From assembly GCF_013185185.1 (NCBI RefSeq), contig NZ_JAAZWE010000006.1, positions 372,001 through 436,000 of the forward strand: a stretch of 64,000 nucleotides of DNA. Reading direction: 5' to 3'. This document shows, one piece after another, positions 1 to 8,543 of this stretch (position 1 is the first letter of the stretch; the number at the start of each line of letters is the position of its first letter). Under the pieces are notes generated by a model, which saw nothing but the letters and a program-made list of their open reading frames with translations, was not told the DNA's origin and did not search any database. A program made the position numbers and the translations under genes. This DNA comes from Saccharibacillus endophyticus. Lineage in GTDB: Bacteria; Bacillota; Bacilli; Paenibacillales; Paenibacillaceae.

Positions 1-200
1 AGCCAAACTCGGATACTTCCGGGACTGCGATTTTCATCCAGATCAATCAGGAAACAATTCCCTCCTTGATCGTAAGCGAACGGAAACCAGCCTGCAAGCT
101 CGGGAAAAGACTCCAACAAATCCCGGTATAACTTTTCGGCAGGCAAAGTGCCATACCGAACCGGATTGAATCCGCCAAAAGCCATCCGCTGACGCTCCAT
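1..200 (-). CDS. SUKH (SMI1/KNR4)-family protein, 3' part outside window
   Basis: Reading leftwards from an ATG at 200-198, the frame is open to the window edge and gives about 66 residues. The segment WFPFAYDQGGNCFLIDLDE followed by ...IRVW is the typical core of SMI1/KNR4 (SUKH) domains: a hydrophobic strand, Asp-Gly-Gly turn, then a strand ending near a VW/VY. SUKH proteins are often immunity proteins against contact-dependent or polymorphic toxins, but many are housekeeping or unassigned. The start is uncertain: a good Shine-Dalgarno (AAGGAGG) lies at about 219-225, 4 bases before an in-frame CTG (215-213) and 19 bases before the ATG, so a CTG start is possible. It lies downstream of gcvH on the same strand, about 110 bases away. 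No toxin gene is visible beside it. The C-terminus is outside the window. Confidence 0.6.
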   Translation of the reverse strand, partial: MERQRMAFGGFNPVRYGTLPAEKLYRDLLESFPELAGWFPFAYDQGGNCFLIDLDENRSPGSIRVW

Positions 201-312
201 CTGTTCTTCCGGCAGATATCCTCCTTATCCGAACAAAACGTCAAAACGGGCAGCACCCATAGTGTTTTTCGCACTGTGGATTGCCGCCCTTTTTGCATTC
301 CGAATATCGGAT

Positions 313-705
313 TTAGTCCGCTTGCTCCGCTTCGTACTGTTCAGGCGTCAGAAGCGCTGCGAGCAGTCCTTCAGCTTCGCCGTCCGGCGCGATCTCGATC
401 ATCCAACCGTCGCCGTAAGGCGCGCTGTTAACCAATTCAGGTTCGCTTTCCAGGGCTCCGTTCACCGCCGCGATCGTTCCTCCGACCGGGCAGAACAGAT
501 CCGACACGGTCTTAACGGATTCGATCGAGCCGATGCTTGCTTCCGCCGCGACTTCCGCTCCTTCTTCAGGCAGTTCGACAAAAACGATATCGCCAAGCTG
601 GTGCTGCGCGAAATCGGTAATGCCCAGGCGCAGATTGCCGTTAGCCAGCTTTTCCACCCATTCGTGATCCTTGGTATAGTACAGACCTGCTTTTACTTCA
701 CTCAT
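313..705 (-). CDS. gcvH: Glycine cleavage system H protein
   Basis: 130 residues, the normal size. This is the lipoyl carrier that shuttles the aminomethyl group between GcvP, GcvT and dihydrolipoyl dehydrogenase. The lipoylation site is Lys65 in the motif GSIESVKTVSDL, followed by CPVGGTIAAVN, which matches the family. It is transcribed away from gcvT-gcvPA-gcvPB and is not covered by the glycine riboswitch, so H protein can be made independently; this makes sense because GcvH also takes part in lipoate distribution in Bacillota. The start ATG at 705-703 gives the canonical N-terminus (LYYTKDHEWVE). About 235 bases separate its start from the riboswitch on the other strand. Confidence 0.97.
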   Translation of the reverse strand: MSEVKAGLYYTKDHEWVEKLANGNLRLGITDFAQHQLGDIVFVELPEEGAEVAAEASIGSIESVKTVSDLFCPVGGTIAAVNGALESEPELVNSAPYGDGWMIEIAPDGEAEGLLAALLTPEQYEAEQAD

Positions 706-855
706 CGTCTACTTCGCTCCATTTCGCTGTATTGCCGAACATTCGGCGTATTAGAACTTTTACTTGTTCGGGAATTTTCCGCGCCTTTAGCTTAAAGCAG
801 CCTATTTGGCGTGTCAATGTTCCTCACAATATTTTTCGTAAAATTCAAACTTTTG

Positions 856-888
856 TTGACAACACGCAGGCGCATCCCTTAATAATTA
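856..888 (+). promoter_or_regulatory. Probable sigma-A promoter of the gcv operon
   Basis: TTGACA at 856-861 is a perfect -35 box. The best -10 candidates are TTAATA at 879-884 (17-base spacing) or TAATTA four bases further on; both are imperfect. It lies about 60 bases upstream of the glycine riboswitch, which is a suitable place for the transcription start. Confidence 0.45.
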
Positions 889-939
889 GGATAAAGCATT
901 TGATCCGCATTTGGCAAAAAACGAACGTTGCATCATATT

Positions 940-1182
940 CGCATAGGCGAATGAAAGCACAGGGAGAGAGTACCGGACGCTTACGCGATCGCGGGTGCCG
1001 CCGAAGGAGTAAACCGAATGCGACCGCGCTCGGTGAATCTCTCAGGCAAAAGGACCTTTGCCGGACGCCACTCTGGAGAGCATCCGCGCGTGAATCAGGA
1101 CAAAACCTGACACGTAGGCGGATCACCCAAGGGGAAACCTGCTTCAAAGCGGGGTAACTCTCAGGTATCAAGGACAGAGCCC
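940..1182 (+). promoter_or_regulatory. Tandem glycine riboswitch (two aptamers)
   Basis: Two glycine aptamers in series lie directly upstream of gcvT. Aptamer 1 (about 961-1052) has GGGAGAG, then GCCGAAGGAG, then AATCTCTCAGGCAAAAGGAC. Aptamer 2 (about 1070-1180) has CTCTGGAGAGC, CACCCAAGGGGAAA, and AACTCTCAGGTATCAAGGAC. The order, spacing and conserved loops match the B. subtilis gcvT riboswitch. In that system glycine binding favours read-through, turning on glycine breakdown. The short palindrome TTCGCATAGGCGAA just before aptamer 1 (939-952) may form the leader helix. Confidence 0.95.
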
Positions 1183-1248
1183 TTACGACTGGACCCTTCT
1201 TCCCCGTTTGGCGGGAAAGGGGTCGGTCTTTGGGCACTGTCCTTTTTT
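1171..1248 (+). terminator. Riboswitch expression-platform terminator
   Basis: AGGACAGAGCCC (1171-1182) pairs with GGGCACTGTCCT (1232-1243) with one mismatch and is followed by TTTTT. A second helix, GACCC...CCCCG with CGGGAAAGGGGTC, closes inside it. The 5' arm overlaps the end of aptamer 2, so ligand binding and terminator folding should exclude each other. Confidence 0.9.
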
Positions 1249-1294
1249 GTTGATTGCGAACACCAAATTCGATTCACAAGGAGACTTTGAAACG

Positions 1295-2446
1295 ATGACT
1301 TCTCTCAAGCGAACCCCGCTCTACCCTCTATATGCGGAAACCGGCGAGCCGCGCTGCATCGACTTCGGCGGCTGGGAGCTGCCTGTACAGTTCTATGGGA
1401 TTCAAAAAGAACACGAAGCGGTACGCGAGCATGCGGGACTGTTCGATGTCTCGCATATGGGCGAGTTTATTCTGAGCGGCGACGAGGCATGCGAAGCGAT
1501 CGGCCGCCTGACGACGGGCGATATCGCCGCTTTGGAAAACGGGCAAGCCGTCTATACCTTCATGTGCTACGAAAACGGCGGAGTCGTGGACGACCTGATC
1601 GTGTACAAGCTGGGCGAAGGCCGTTACATGCTGGTCGTGAATGCGGGCAATCTGGAAAAAGACGCGGAATGGATCAAGTCGCATCTGCCGGAATCGGTAG
1701 AGTTCGTCGACGTCTCCGATACGACCGCGTTGATCGCGCTGCAAGGTCCGGCCGCGACGTCGATTTTGCGCAAAATCAGCGATAGCGACGCACCGGAAGA
1801 ATTGCAGCCGTTCCGCTTTATCGAAAAAGGATCGGTCGGCGGCGCGTCCGCCCTGATCTCCCGCACCGGTTATACCGGCGAAGACGGATTCGAGCTGTAC
1901 GTTTCCGCCGCCGACGCGCCGGCCGTCTGGCGCGACCTGATCGCGGCGGGCGAAGAATTCGGTCTGCTGCCGTGCGGTTTGGGCGCGCGCGACACGCTTC
2001 GCTTCGAAGCGAAACTGCCGCTGTACGGCCAGGAGTTATCCGCGGACATCACGCCGCTGGAAGCCGGTCTCGGCTACTTCGTAAAGCTCGGCAAAGGCGA
2101 CTTTATCGGACGGCAGGCACTTGCCGCCCAAAAAGAAGCCGGCGTGCCGCGCAAGCTGGTCGGCCTGGAAATGATCGACCGCGGCATCGCCCGTTCGCAC
2201 TATCCCGTATTTGCGGGAGAACGCCAGATCGGCGAAGTGACGACCGGAACCCAATCCCCGACGCTGAAGCGCAATCTCGCCCTGGCGTTGATCGAAGCGG
2301 AATTCGCGCCGATCGGAACGCCGGTCGAAGTCGAAATTCGCGGCAAAAAGCTGAAAGCCGAAGTCGTCAAAGCTCCTTTTTATAAAAATACGCCTGCTCA
2401 CAAAGTACTGATTCAACAATCCGAAAAGGGAGTGAACACGCCTTGA
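1295..2446 (+). CDS. gcvT: Aminomethyltransferase (glycine cleavage T protein)
   Basis: 383 residues, beginning MTSLKRTPLYPLYAETGEP. It transfers the methylene group from aminomethyl-lipoyl-GcvH to tetrahydrofolate, giving 5,10-methylene-THF and ammonia. Family landmarks are FDVSHMGEF near the N-terminus, a folate-binding ISRTGYTGEDGFELY segment and GLGARDTLRFEAKLPLYGQEL. The ATG at 1295 is chosen because CAAGGAG lies 11 bases upstream; an upstream in-frame ATG at 1208 would start inside the riboswitch terminator. It is the first gene of gcvT-gcvPA-gcvPB under glycine riboswitch control. Its stop overlaps the TTG start of gcvPA (TTGA), so the two are translationally coupled. Confidence 0.97.
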   Translation: MTSLKRTPLYPLYAETGEPRCIDFGGWELPVQFYGIQKEHEAVREHAGLFDVSHMGEFILSGDEACEAIGRLTTGDIAALENGQAVYTFMCYENGGVVDDLIVYKLGEGRYMLVVNAGNLEKDAEWIKSHLPESVEFVDVSDTTALIALQGPAATSILRKISDSDAPEELQPFRFIEKGSVGGASALISRTGYTGEDGFELYVSAADAPAVWRDLIAAGEEFGLLPCGLGARDTLRFEAKLPLYGQELSADITPLEAGLGYFVKLGKGDFIGRQALAAQKEAGVPRKLVGLEMIDRGIARSHYPVFAGERQIGEVTTGTQSPTLKRNLALALIEAEFAPIGTPVEVEIRGKKLKAEVVKAPFYKNTPAHKVLIQQSEKGVNTP

Positions 2447-3798
2447 AGAAGCACCGCTATATTCCCATGACGCAGCAGAACGAACGCGATATGCTCGCTG
2501 CCGTCGGCGCTGAAAGTATCGAAGACCTGTTCGTCGACATTCCGAAAAACGTGCGTTACGAAGGCACTCTGCCGATGTCGTCCGCACTGGACGAAGCCGG
2601 GCTGCTGCGTCATATGACACGGCTTGCCGGAAAAAACGCCGATAGTGACCGTTATGCCAGCTTCCTCGGCGCGGGATTGTACGATCATCAGGTTCCGGTC
2701 GTGATCAACCATGTCATTTCCCGCTCGGAATTTTATACGGCATATACGCCTTATCAACCGGAAGTCAGCCAAGGCGAATTGCAGGCGATCTTCGAGTTCC
2801 AATCCTACATTTGCGAATTGACCGGCATGGAAGTGGCGAATGCCAGCATGTACGACGGCGCGACGGCGATGGCCGAAGCGGCATCGCTCGCAAGCGCGGC
2901 TACCCGCCGCAAAAAGATCGTCATCGCCTCCACGGTACATCCGGAAACGCGCGAAGTCGTGCGCACTTACGCCTACGGGCTCGGCATCGAAGTCATCGAA
3001 GTCGGATTCGATAATGGCGTAACCGATCTGGGTAAATTGGAATCGTTGATCGACGGCGATACGGCCGCTGTGTTGGTGCAATCGCCGAACTTTTTCGGTG
3101 CGGTGGAAAACGTTCGTGCAATCAGCGATCTCGTACATGCCCAAAAAGGATTGCTCGTCGTAGGCGCCAACCCGCTCTCGCTCGGCCTGCTTGAAGCGCC
3201 GGGCAAGCTCGGCGCGGATATCACGGTCGGCGACGCGCAGCCGCTCGGCATCTCCGGGTCGTTCGGCGGCCCGACTTGCGGATATTTCGCGGTATCCAAA
3301 GCGTTGATGCGCAAAATCCCGGGCCGGATCGTGGGTCAGACGACGGATAAGAACGGAAAACGCGGCTTCGTACTGACGCTTCAAGCCCGCGAGCAGCATA
3401 TCCGCCGCGATAAGGCGACATCGAATATCTGCTCCAACCAAGCTTTGCTGGCGCTATCGGCTTCCGTGTACCTTTCCATTATGGGACGTCAGGGCTTGAT
3501 CGACGTATGCGACCTTAACTTGAAAAAGGCCCATTATGCAGCCAAGCAGCTGAGTGGGATTCAAGGGGTAGAACTTGCCTTCTCTTCGCCGTTTTTCAAC
3601 GAGTTCGCATTAAAGCTTCCTGAAGGCACTGATATCAACGTTCTCAGCGAAAAGCTGCTGGAAGAAGGCTTTATCGGCGGATACAATTTGTCCCGGGAAT
3701 ATCCGGAGCTTGGCTCCGTCATGCTGATCGCCGTTACGGAAAAACGTTCGAAAGAAGACATCGACCGCTTCGCGGAAATTTTGGAGGGAAGTCTATGA
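2443..3798 (+). CDS. gcvPA: Glycine dehydrogenase (decarboxylating) subunit 1
   Basis: 451 residues. This is the N-terminal half of the P protein, which occurs as two polypeptides in Bacillota; it has the fold of PLP enzymes but lacks the PLP lysine. With GcvPB it decarboxylates glycine and loads the aminomethyl group on GcvH. Typical segments are YIPMTQQNERDML at the N-terminus, FLGAGLYDHQVP, ISRSEFYTAYTPYQPE and QTTDKNGKRGFVLTLQAREQHIRR. Translation begins at TTG 2443 inside the gcvT stop codon, with GGGAG about 10 bases upstream. The stop overlaps the gcvPB start as ATGA. Confidence 0.97.
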   Translation: MKKHRYIPMTQQNERDMLAAVGAESIEDLFVDIPKNVRYEGTLPMSSALDEAGLLRHMTRLAGKNADSDRYASFLGAGLYDHQVPVVINHVISRSEFYTAYTPYQPEVSQGELQAIFEFQSYICELTGMEVANASMYDGATAMAEAASLASAATRRKKIVIASTVHPETREVVRTYAYGLGIEVIEVGFDNGVTDLGKLESLIDGDTAAVLVQSPNFFGAVENVRAISDLVHAQKGLLVVGANPLSLGLLEAPGKLGADITVGDAQPLGISGSFGGPTCGYFAVSKALMRKIPGRIVGQTTDKNGKRGFVLTLQAREQHIRRDKATSNICSNQALLALSASVYLSIMGRQGLIDVCDLNLKKAHYAAKQLSGIQGVELAFSSPFFNEFALKLPEGTDINVLSEKLLEEGFIGGYNLSREYPELGSVMLIAVTEKRSKEDIDRFAEILEGSL

Positions 3799-5300
3799 AC
3801 ACGAGCCTTGATCTGACAGCGCCGACCCTTGTCGATGCCAAAGAAGATTGCGCCTTGATCTTTGAATTAAGCCAGCCGGGCCGCGTGGCCTACTCGCTAC
3901 CGGAATGTGATGTCCCTACAACCGAAGATGAAGTCTCGTCCTGGCTGCCTGACGAGTTCAAGCGCAGTGATGCGGCCGCATTGCCGGAAGTGTCTGAAGT
4001 TGATGTGATTCGCCACTATACGGGGCTATCCCGTCGCAACTTCGGCGTCGATAACGGATTCTATCCGCTCGGCTCCTGTACGATGAAATACAATCCGAAA
4101 ATCAACGAAGACGTGGCGCGGTATGCGGGCTTTGCCAAGATCCATCCGTATCAACCCGTATCGAGCGTGCAAGGCGCGCTTGAACTGATGCATACGCTCC
4201 AAACCGATCTGGCCGCGCTGACCGGTATGGATGCGGTGACGCTTCAACCGGCAGCAGGCGCGCACGGCGAATGGGCCGGCTTGATGATGATCCGCAGCTA
4301 TCACGAAGCCCGCGGAGAAAAGCGAACCAAAGTTATCGTCCCCGACTCCTCGCACGGCACGAATCCTGCGAGCGCTACGGTTGCCGGATTCGAGACGGTG
4401 ACGATTCCTTCCAACGCTAAAGGCATGGTCGACCTCGATCTGCTGAGAGCCGCAGTCGGTTCGGATACCGCCGCGCTGATGCTGACCAACCCGAGCACGC
4501 TGGGATTGTTCGAAGAACAAATCGTGGAAATCGCCGAAATCGTGCATGAAGCGGGCGGCCTGCTTTATTACGACGGCGCCAATTCCAACGCGATCATGGG
4601 CATCACGCGTCCGGGCGACATGGGCTTCGACGTCGTTCACCTGAATCTGCATAAAACGATGAGCACCCCGCACGGCGGCGGCGGTCCGGGTGCAGGTCCG
4701 GTCGGCGTCAAATCGATTCTGATCCCTTACCTCCCGGCTCCGATCATCGAGAAGCTGGAAAACGGCTCGTACGATTTCGCAGCCGCTTCGCCGCACTCGA
4801 TCGGCCGCGTCAAAGCTTTTTACGGCAACTTCGGCATTCTCGTTCGCGCGTACACGTATATCCGCACGTACGGCCCGGACGGTCTGCGCCGCGTATCCGA
4901 ATGTGCCGTGCTGAACGCGAACTATATGATGGCCCGTTTGAAAGATTATTATGAAGTTCCGTTCGCGGGTCCATGCAAACACGAATTCGTCATGAGCGGC
5001 AGCGGATTGAAAAAATACGGCGTTCGCACGTTGGATGTCGCGAAACGCCTGCTCGACTTCGGGTACCACCCGCCAACCATCTATTTCCCGCTCAACGTCG
5101 AAGAATGCATCATGATCGAGCCGACCGAGACGGAAAGCAAAGAAACGCTCGACGGCTTTATCGACACGATGATTCGCATCGCGAAAGAAGCCGAAGAAGA
5201 TCCGGAACTGCTGCTCAACGCGCCGTACACAACGCCGGTTACTCGTCTCGATGAAACGAACGCCGCGCGTAAACCGGTATTGAACTGCGCTTGCAGTTAA
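3795..5300 (+). CDS. gcvPB: Glycine dehydrogenase (decarboxylating) subunit 2
   Basis: 501 residues, the catalytic half of the two-part P protein. The PLP-binding lysine is in VVHLNLHKTMSTPHGGGGPG. The N-terminal NFGVDNGFYPLGSCTMKYNP is characteristic of the family. It carries out glycine decarboxylation with GcvPA and passes the aminomethyl unit to the lipoyl arm of GcvH. The start ATG overlaps the gcvPA stop by four bases. The C-terminus ends ...VLNCACS, with two cysteines close to the end; I do not know whether that matters. It is the last gene of the operon, followed by a terminator. Confidence 0.97.
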   Translation: MNTSLDLTAPTLVDAKEDCALIFELSQPGRVAYSLPECDVPTTEDEVSSWLPDEFKRSDAAALPEVSEVDVIRHYTGLSRRNFGVDNGFYPLGSCTMKYNPKINEDVARYAGFAKIHPYQPVSSVQGALELMHTLQTDLAALTGMDAVTLQPAAGAHGEWAGLMMIRSYHEARGEKRTKVIVPDSSHGTNPASATVAGFETVTIPSNAKGMVDLDLLRAAVGSDTAALMLTNPSTLGLFEEQIVEIAEIVHEAGGLLYYDGANSNAIMGITRPGDMGFDVVHLNLHKTMSTPHGGGGPGAGPVGVKSILIPYLPAPIIEKLENGSYDFAAASPHSIGRVKAFYGNFGILVRAYTYIRTYGPDGLRRVSECAVLNANYMMARLKDYYEVPFAGPCKHEFVMSGSGLKKYGVRTLDVAKRLLDFGYHPPTIYFPLNVEECIMIEPTETESKETLDGFIDTMIRIAKEAEEDPELLLNAPYTTPVTRLDETNAARKPVLNCACS

Positions 5301-5349
5301 GTATCGGACGGATTATTCGACCCGTCTAAATGTACCTAACCCTTTTTGC

Positions 5350-5394
5350 AAGCCGCTTTTCCGGGAAATCCGGCAAAGTGGCTTTTCTTTTTGT
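5350..5394 (+). terminator. Intrinsic terminator of the gcv operon
   Basis: AAGCCGCTTTTCCGG pairs with TCCGGCAAAGTGGCTT (two mismatches/bulges) around a short loop, followed by TTCTTTTTG. It sits 50 bases after the gcvPB stop. The rest of 5301-5499 shows no gene. Confidence 0.85.
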
Positions 5395-5499
5395 TTCCGT
5401 CGCTTCATAATAGAAAAAGGGTGATCCGCCATGAATCGAGCCGGATGCCTATAGTGTTTTAATATCCAAATTTTCAGGAAGTCGAGGGTTGTACCGATT

Positions 5500-6093
5500 A
5501 TGTCACTCACAGATAAAGGTTACCGCATTTTGATGAAAGACGTGATCCGCGAAGGCGATCCGATTTTGCGCCGCAAGGTTGAGGAAGTAAAGTTCCCTCT
5601 TTCCGATGAAGACCGCAATGCCATGGATGCCATGATGCGCTATCTTCACGAAAGCCAAGACGATGAACTAGCTGAAAAATACGGGCTCCGTCCGGGCGTA
5701 GGCATCTCTGCCAATCAGGTCGGCGTGGATCGTCGGATGTTCGCCGTGCTGTTTACGGACGTCATGGAAGAAGAAAATCCAACTTTGTACGAATATAAGC
5801 TGTTCAATCCGAAGATCGTCAGCCATTCTGCCGCGATGACGTATTTGCCGGACGGCGAAGGCTGTTTGTCCGTAGATCGTCCGGTCGAAGGCATCGTGCC
5901 TAGATATGAAAAGATCAAGCTAAAAGCTTACGATGAGAACGGAAAAGAACTGCTACTCAAGCTCAAAGGCTATCCGGCGATCGTGATGCAGCATGAATTG
6001 GATCATTTGAACGGCGTGATGTTCTACGATCATATCAACGAGAACGATCCGCAGGCAGAGCCGAAAGGCGTGAATATTCAGAGTTTGTGGTAG
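5500..6093 (+). CDS. def: Peptide deformylase (type 2)
   Basis: 197 residues. It removes the N-terminal formyl group from nascent proteins using a metal bound by one Cys and two His. All three motifs are present: GVGISANQVG (motif 1, with N where most have A), GEGCLSVDR (motif 2) and QHELDHLNG (motif 3). The insertion between motifs 1 and 2 and the overall length place it with the Gram-positive type 2 enzymes, close to B. subtilis YkrB. The ATG at 5500 is preceded by a weak GAGGG about 12 bases upstream; a second in-frame ATG at 5533 begins MKDVIREGDPILR, which is where several relatives start, so the first 11 residues are uncertain. It is monocistronic, between two terminators. Confidence 0.95.
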   Translation: MSLTDKGYRILMKDVIREGDPILRRKVEEVKFPLSDEDRNAMDAMMRYLHESQDDELAEKYGLRPGVGISANQVGVDRRMFAVLFTDVMEEENPTLYEYKLFNPKIVSHSAAMTYLPDGEGCLSVDRPVEGIVPRYEKIKLKAYDENGKELLLKLKGYPAIVMQHELDHLNGVMFYDHINENDPQAEPKGVNIQSLW

Positions 6094-6106
6094 GCGTTTG
6101 TCCGAT

Positions 6107-6142
6107 TACAAAAAGAACCGGCATCTGCCGGTTCTTTTTGTT
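6107..6142. terminator. Bidirectional terminator after def
   Basis: AAAAAGAACCGGC, loop ATCT, GCCGGTTCTTTTT is a near-perfect stem with A-run before and T-run after, so it can stop def and the convergent gene at 6166-6591. Confidence 0.9.
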
Positions 6143-6165
6143 TACAATCAGGTAAGATGTTTGTT

Positions 6166-6591
6166 TTATTCATATTGATCTGAGCGATGTTTATAAAAGC
6201 TACCTAAATTCATTTTTTGAATGAACCAATACCCCAGTCCGAACGTGATTCCCGAGAATAAGTAGAAGAAATAAAAAAGCTGCGCTTCAGAAGAAAATGG
6301 ATGTCCTCCACCCCAAAGCAAAAGTGCCAGAAGAGTCGGAATAAAGAAAATGGCTACGCAAGCCAGAGGGTAAAGTAGCCATTTAAGACTTTTGAACTTT
6401 TTATCCACGAGATAAACCAACCCGATATATAACGGACAAGCCACGACGAGAAATCCAAAAAGAGACGTGAAAATCGTGTATCCCACATCGTGAAGAGGTT
6501 GATTATAAGCAGCATGTAAACGATATACGTAACCCAAAAATCCCGCACTGTAAGAAACAGCTCCGAGCAAAAACATCGCGAATTTAAACAT
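6166..6591 (-). CDS. Uncharacterised four-helix membrane protein
   Basis: 141 residues. I do not recognise a family. There are four strongly hydrophobic stretches: residues about 3-22, 38-60, 70-93 and 105-124. A conserved-looking GGG(H)P lies between helices 3 and 4, and the C-terminus is short and polar. The start at 6591 is supported by GGGAGGATTTT immediately before ATG. Base usage is more AT-rich than the neighbours, which fits either an inner-membrane protein or recent acquisition. It has its own upstream space of about 110 bases before the ptsI terminator and faces def. No function can be given. Confidence 0.7.
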   Translation of the reverse strand: MFKFAMFLLGAVSYSAGFLGYVYRLHAAYNQPLHDVGYTIFTSLFGFLVVACPLYIGLVYLVDKKFKSLKWLLYPLACVAIFFIPTLLALLLWGGGHPFSSEAQLFYFFYLFSGITFGLGYWFIQKMNLGSFYKHRSDQYE

Positions 6592-6705
6592 AAAATCCTC
6601 CCTTCTTTAATTATGTATCTTTTAATGTAGATCAGATCCGTTTGTTGTTGGTGTTCCAGGCAGTACTTCATTCCATACGAAGCAGTCCCTTACGTTTAAT
6701 TTTAA

Positions 6706-6737
6706 CAAAAAAATCCGGCTCCCATAAGGGAACCGGA
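6706..6737 (-). terminator. Terminator of the glcT-pts operon
   Basis: Read on the minus strand: CCGGTTCCC, loop TTAT, GGGAGCCGG, then ATTTTTTTG. It lies about 95 bases beyond the ptsI stop; 6740-6830 holds no gene. Confidence 0.9.
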
Positions 6738-6830
6738 CGGACGCAGCTTCGGCGTGCCAAAATGCTCGGCGCGCACGCCGGAGCGACAGAGATCGTACAG
6801 TCGAAACGGTTCATGCGAAATGCGTCTAAC

Positions 6831-8543
6831 TTAGACTTGAATAGCTTCAACCAGAGCTACGACTTCTTCGGCTGTCGAGCATTCCAGTGCCTTCGCTGCC
6901 AGCTCCTGCATGTCCGCACGGGACAGTTTGGAGATTTGGCTGCGCGCCGGCAGGATGGATGTTGCACTCATGCTGAATTCGTCGAGGCCCAGACCCAGCA
7001 GCAATGGAATCGCGACGGAATCGCCGGCCATTTCGCCGCACATCCCTGCCCACTTGCCTTCTTTGTGCGCCGCTTTGATGACCATGTCAACAAGGCGCAG
7101 GATCGAAGGGTTGTAAGGCTGGTACAGGTACGAAACGCGTTCGTTCATGCGGTCGGCAGCCATCGTGTACTGAATCAGGTCGTTGGTGCCAATGCTGAAG
7201 AAGTCGACTTCTTTCGCGAATTGATCCGCCAGTACGGCAGTCGAAGGAATTTCGACCATGATACCGAGTTGGATGTTTTCCGCAACAGCCACGCCTTCGT
7301 TCTTCAGGTTCTCGCGTTCTTCTTCAAGAAGCGCTTTGGCTTGGCGGAACTCGACCAGGGTCGCGATCATCGGGAACATGATGCGCAGATCGCCGTGAAC
7401 GCTTGCTCTCAGCAAAGCTCTCAGCTGAGTGCGGAAGATGTCCGTACGATCCAGGCACAGGCGCACCGCGCGGAAGCCCAGGAACGGGTTCATTTCTTTC
7501 GGCAGTTCGAGGTAAGGAAGCTCTTTGTCGCCGCCGATATCAAGCGTGCGGACAACGACCGGTTTGCCTTCCATTTTCTCGAGTACCGTTTTGTAAGCAT
7601 TGTATTGCACGTCTTCGGAAGGAAGCTTGTCGCGACCCATGTACAGGAACTCCGTCCGGTACAGGCCCACGCCTTCGCCGCCGTTATCGAGAACGCCGGC
7701 TACGTCATTAGGCGTACCGATGTTGGCAGCCAGTTCAACGTGAACGCCGTCCGTCGTTACGGTCGGCTCTTCGCGCAGCTTGCGCCATTCCGCGCGCTGC
7801 TCGTCGTACTTCGCTTGCTTCTCGCGATATTCGGCAACGACTTCTTCGCTCGGGTTCACGATGACGTTGCCTTCGAGACCGTCAACGATAACAAGGTCGC
7901 CCGGCTGAACTTGCTCCAGCACGTTCTTCGTTCCGACGATTGCCGGAATTTCGAGCGAGCGGGCCATGATAGCCGAGTGCGACGTGCGTCCGCCGATATT
8001 CGTCGTGAAGCCTTTAACGTATTTACGGTTCAATTGAGCCGTATCCGAAGGCGTCAGGTCTTCCGCGATCACGATGACCTCTTCGCTGATTTCGGCAGGG
8101 TTTTGCACGTTCAAGCCGAGCAAATGTCCCAAAATACGCTTCGTTACGTCTTTCATATCCGCCGCGCGTTCCTGAAGGTAAGCGCTCTTCATGTTTTCGA
8201 ACATGGAGACGAATTGTTTGGACGTTTCGTTCAGCGCGTAGTCGGCATTGACTTGATCGTTGACGATCATGTCTTTGACCGGACTGATCAGCTCGGGATC
8301 GTTCAGAATCAGCAGATGCGATTCGAAGATCTCCGCTTTTTGCGCGCCGAGTTCTTTCAGCGTGTTTTCCTTGATGCGCTCCAGTTCAACCTGCGATTTC
8401 GCAAGCGCGTCGTCAAGCTTGGCGATTTCCGCTTCAGCGTTTTTGACCGTTTGCTGGGTTACAGTATAATCCGGATGCTCCAGGCGAAACGCTTTTGCGA
8501 TAGCGATGCCGGCCGAAGCCGCGATTCCGGAAATATTAAGCAT
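6831..8543 (-). CDS. ptsI: Phosphoenolpyruvate-protein phosphotransferase (PTS Enzyme I)
   Basis: 570 residues, full length. It autophosphorylates from phosphoenolpyruvate and passes the phosphate to HPr. The active histidine is His189 in NIGGRTSHSAIMARSLEIPA. Further landmarks are the PEP-binding GVGLYRTEFLYM, the ELPYLELPKEMNPFLGFRAVRL region and the C-terminal FSIGTNDLIQYTMAADR...AGMCGEMAGD segment. The start MLNISGIAASAG overlaps the end of ptsH by 8 bases, so translation is coupled. It belongs to the glcT / EIIBA / ptsH / ptsI locus and is followed by a terminator. It serves all PTS sugars of the cell, including regulation through HPr. Confidence 0.98.
   Translation of the reverse strand: MLNISGIAASAGIAIAKAFRLEHPDYTVTQQTVKNAEAEIAKLDDALAKSQVELERIKENTLKELGAQKAEIFESHLLILNDPELISPVKDMIVNDQVNADYALNETSKQFVSMFENMKSAYLQERAADMKDVTKRILGHLLGLNVQNPAEISEEVIVIAEDLTPSDTAQLNRKYVKGFTTNIGGRTSHSAIMARSLEIPAIVGTKNVLEQVQPGDLVIVDGLEGNVIVNPSEEVVAEYREKQAKYDEQRAEWRKLREEPTVTTDGVHVELAANIGTPNDVAGVLDNGGEGVGLYRTEFLYMGRDKLPSEDVQYNAYKTVLEKMEGKPVVVRTLDIGGDKELPYLELPKEMNPFLGFRAVRLCLDRTDIFRTQLRALLRASVHGDLRIMFPMIATLVEFRQAKALLEEERENLKNEGVAVAENIQLGIMVEIPSTAVLADQFAKEVDFFSIGTNDLIQYTMAADRMNERVSYLYQPYNPSILRLVDMVIKAAHKEGKWAGMCGEMAGDSVAIPLLLGLGLDEFSMSATSILPARSQISKLSRADMQELAAKALECSTAEEVVALVEAIQV

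Noticed and set aside
734..745. Palindrome CCGAACATTCGG before gcvH, LexA-like at first sight
   Set aside because: The Gram-positive LexA box needs CGAAC-N4-GTTCG; here the halves are too close and gcvH is not an SOS gene.
1208..1294. N-terminal extension of gcvT to an ATG at 1208
   Set aside because: It would start inside the riboswitch terminator; the ATG at 1295 has a good ribosome binding site and the family N-terminus.
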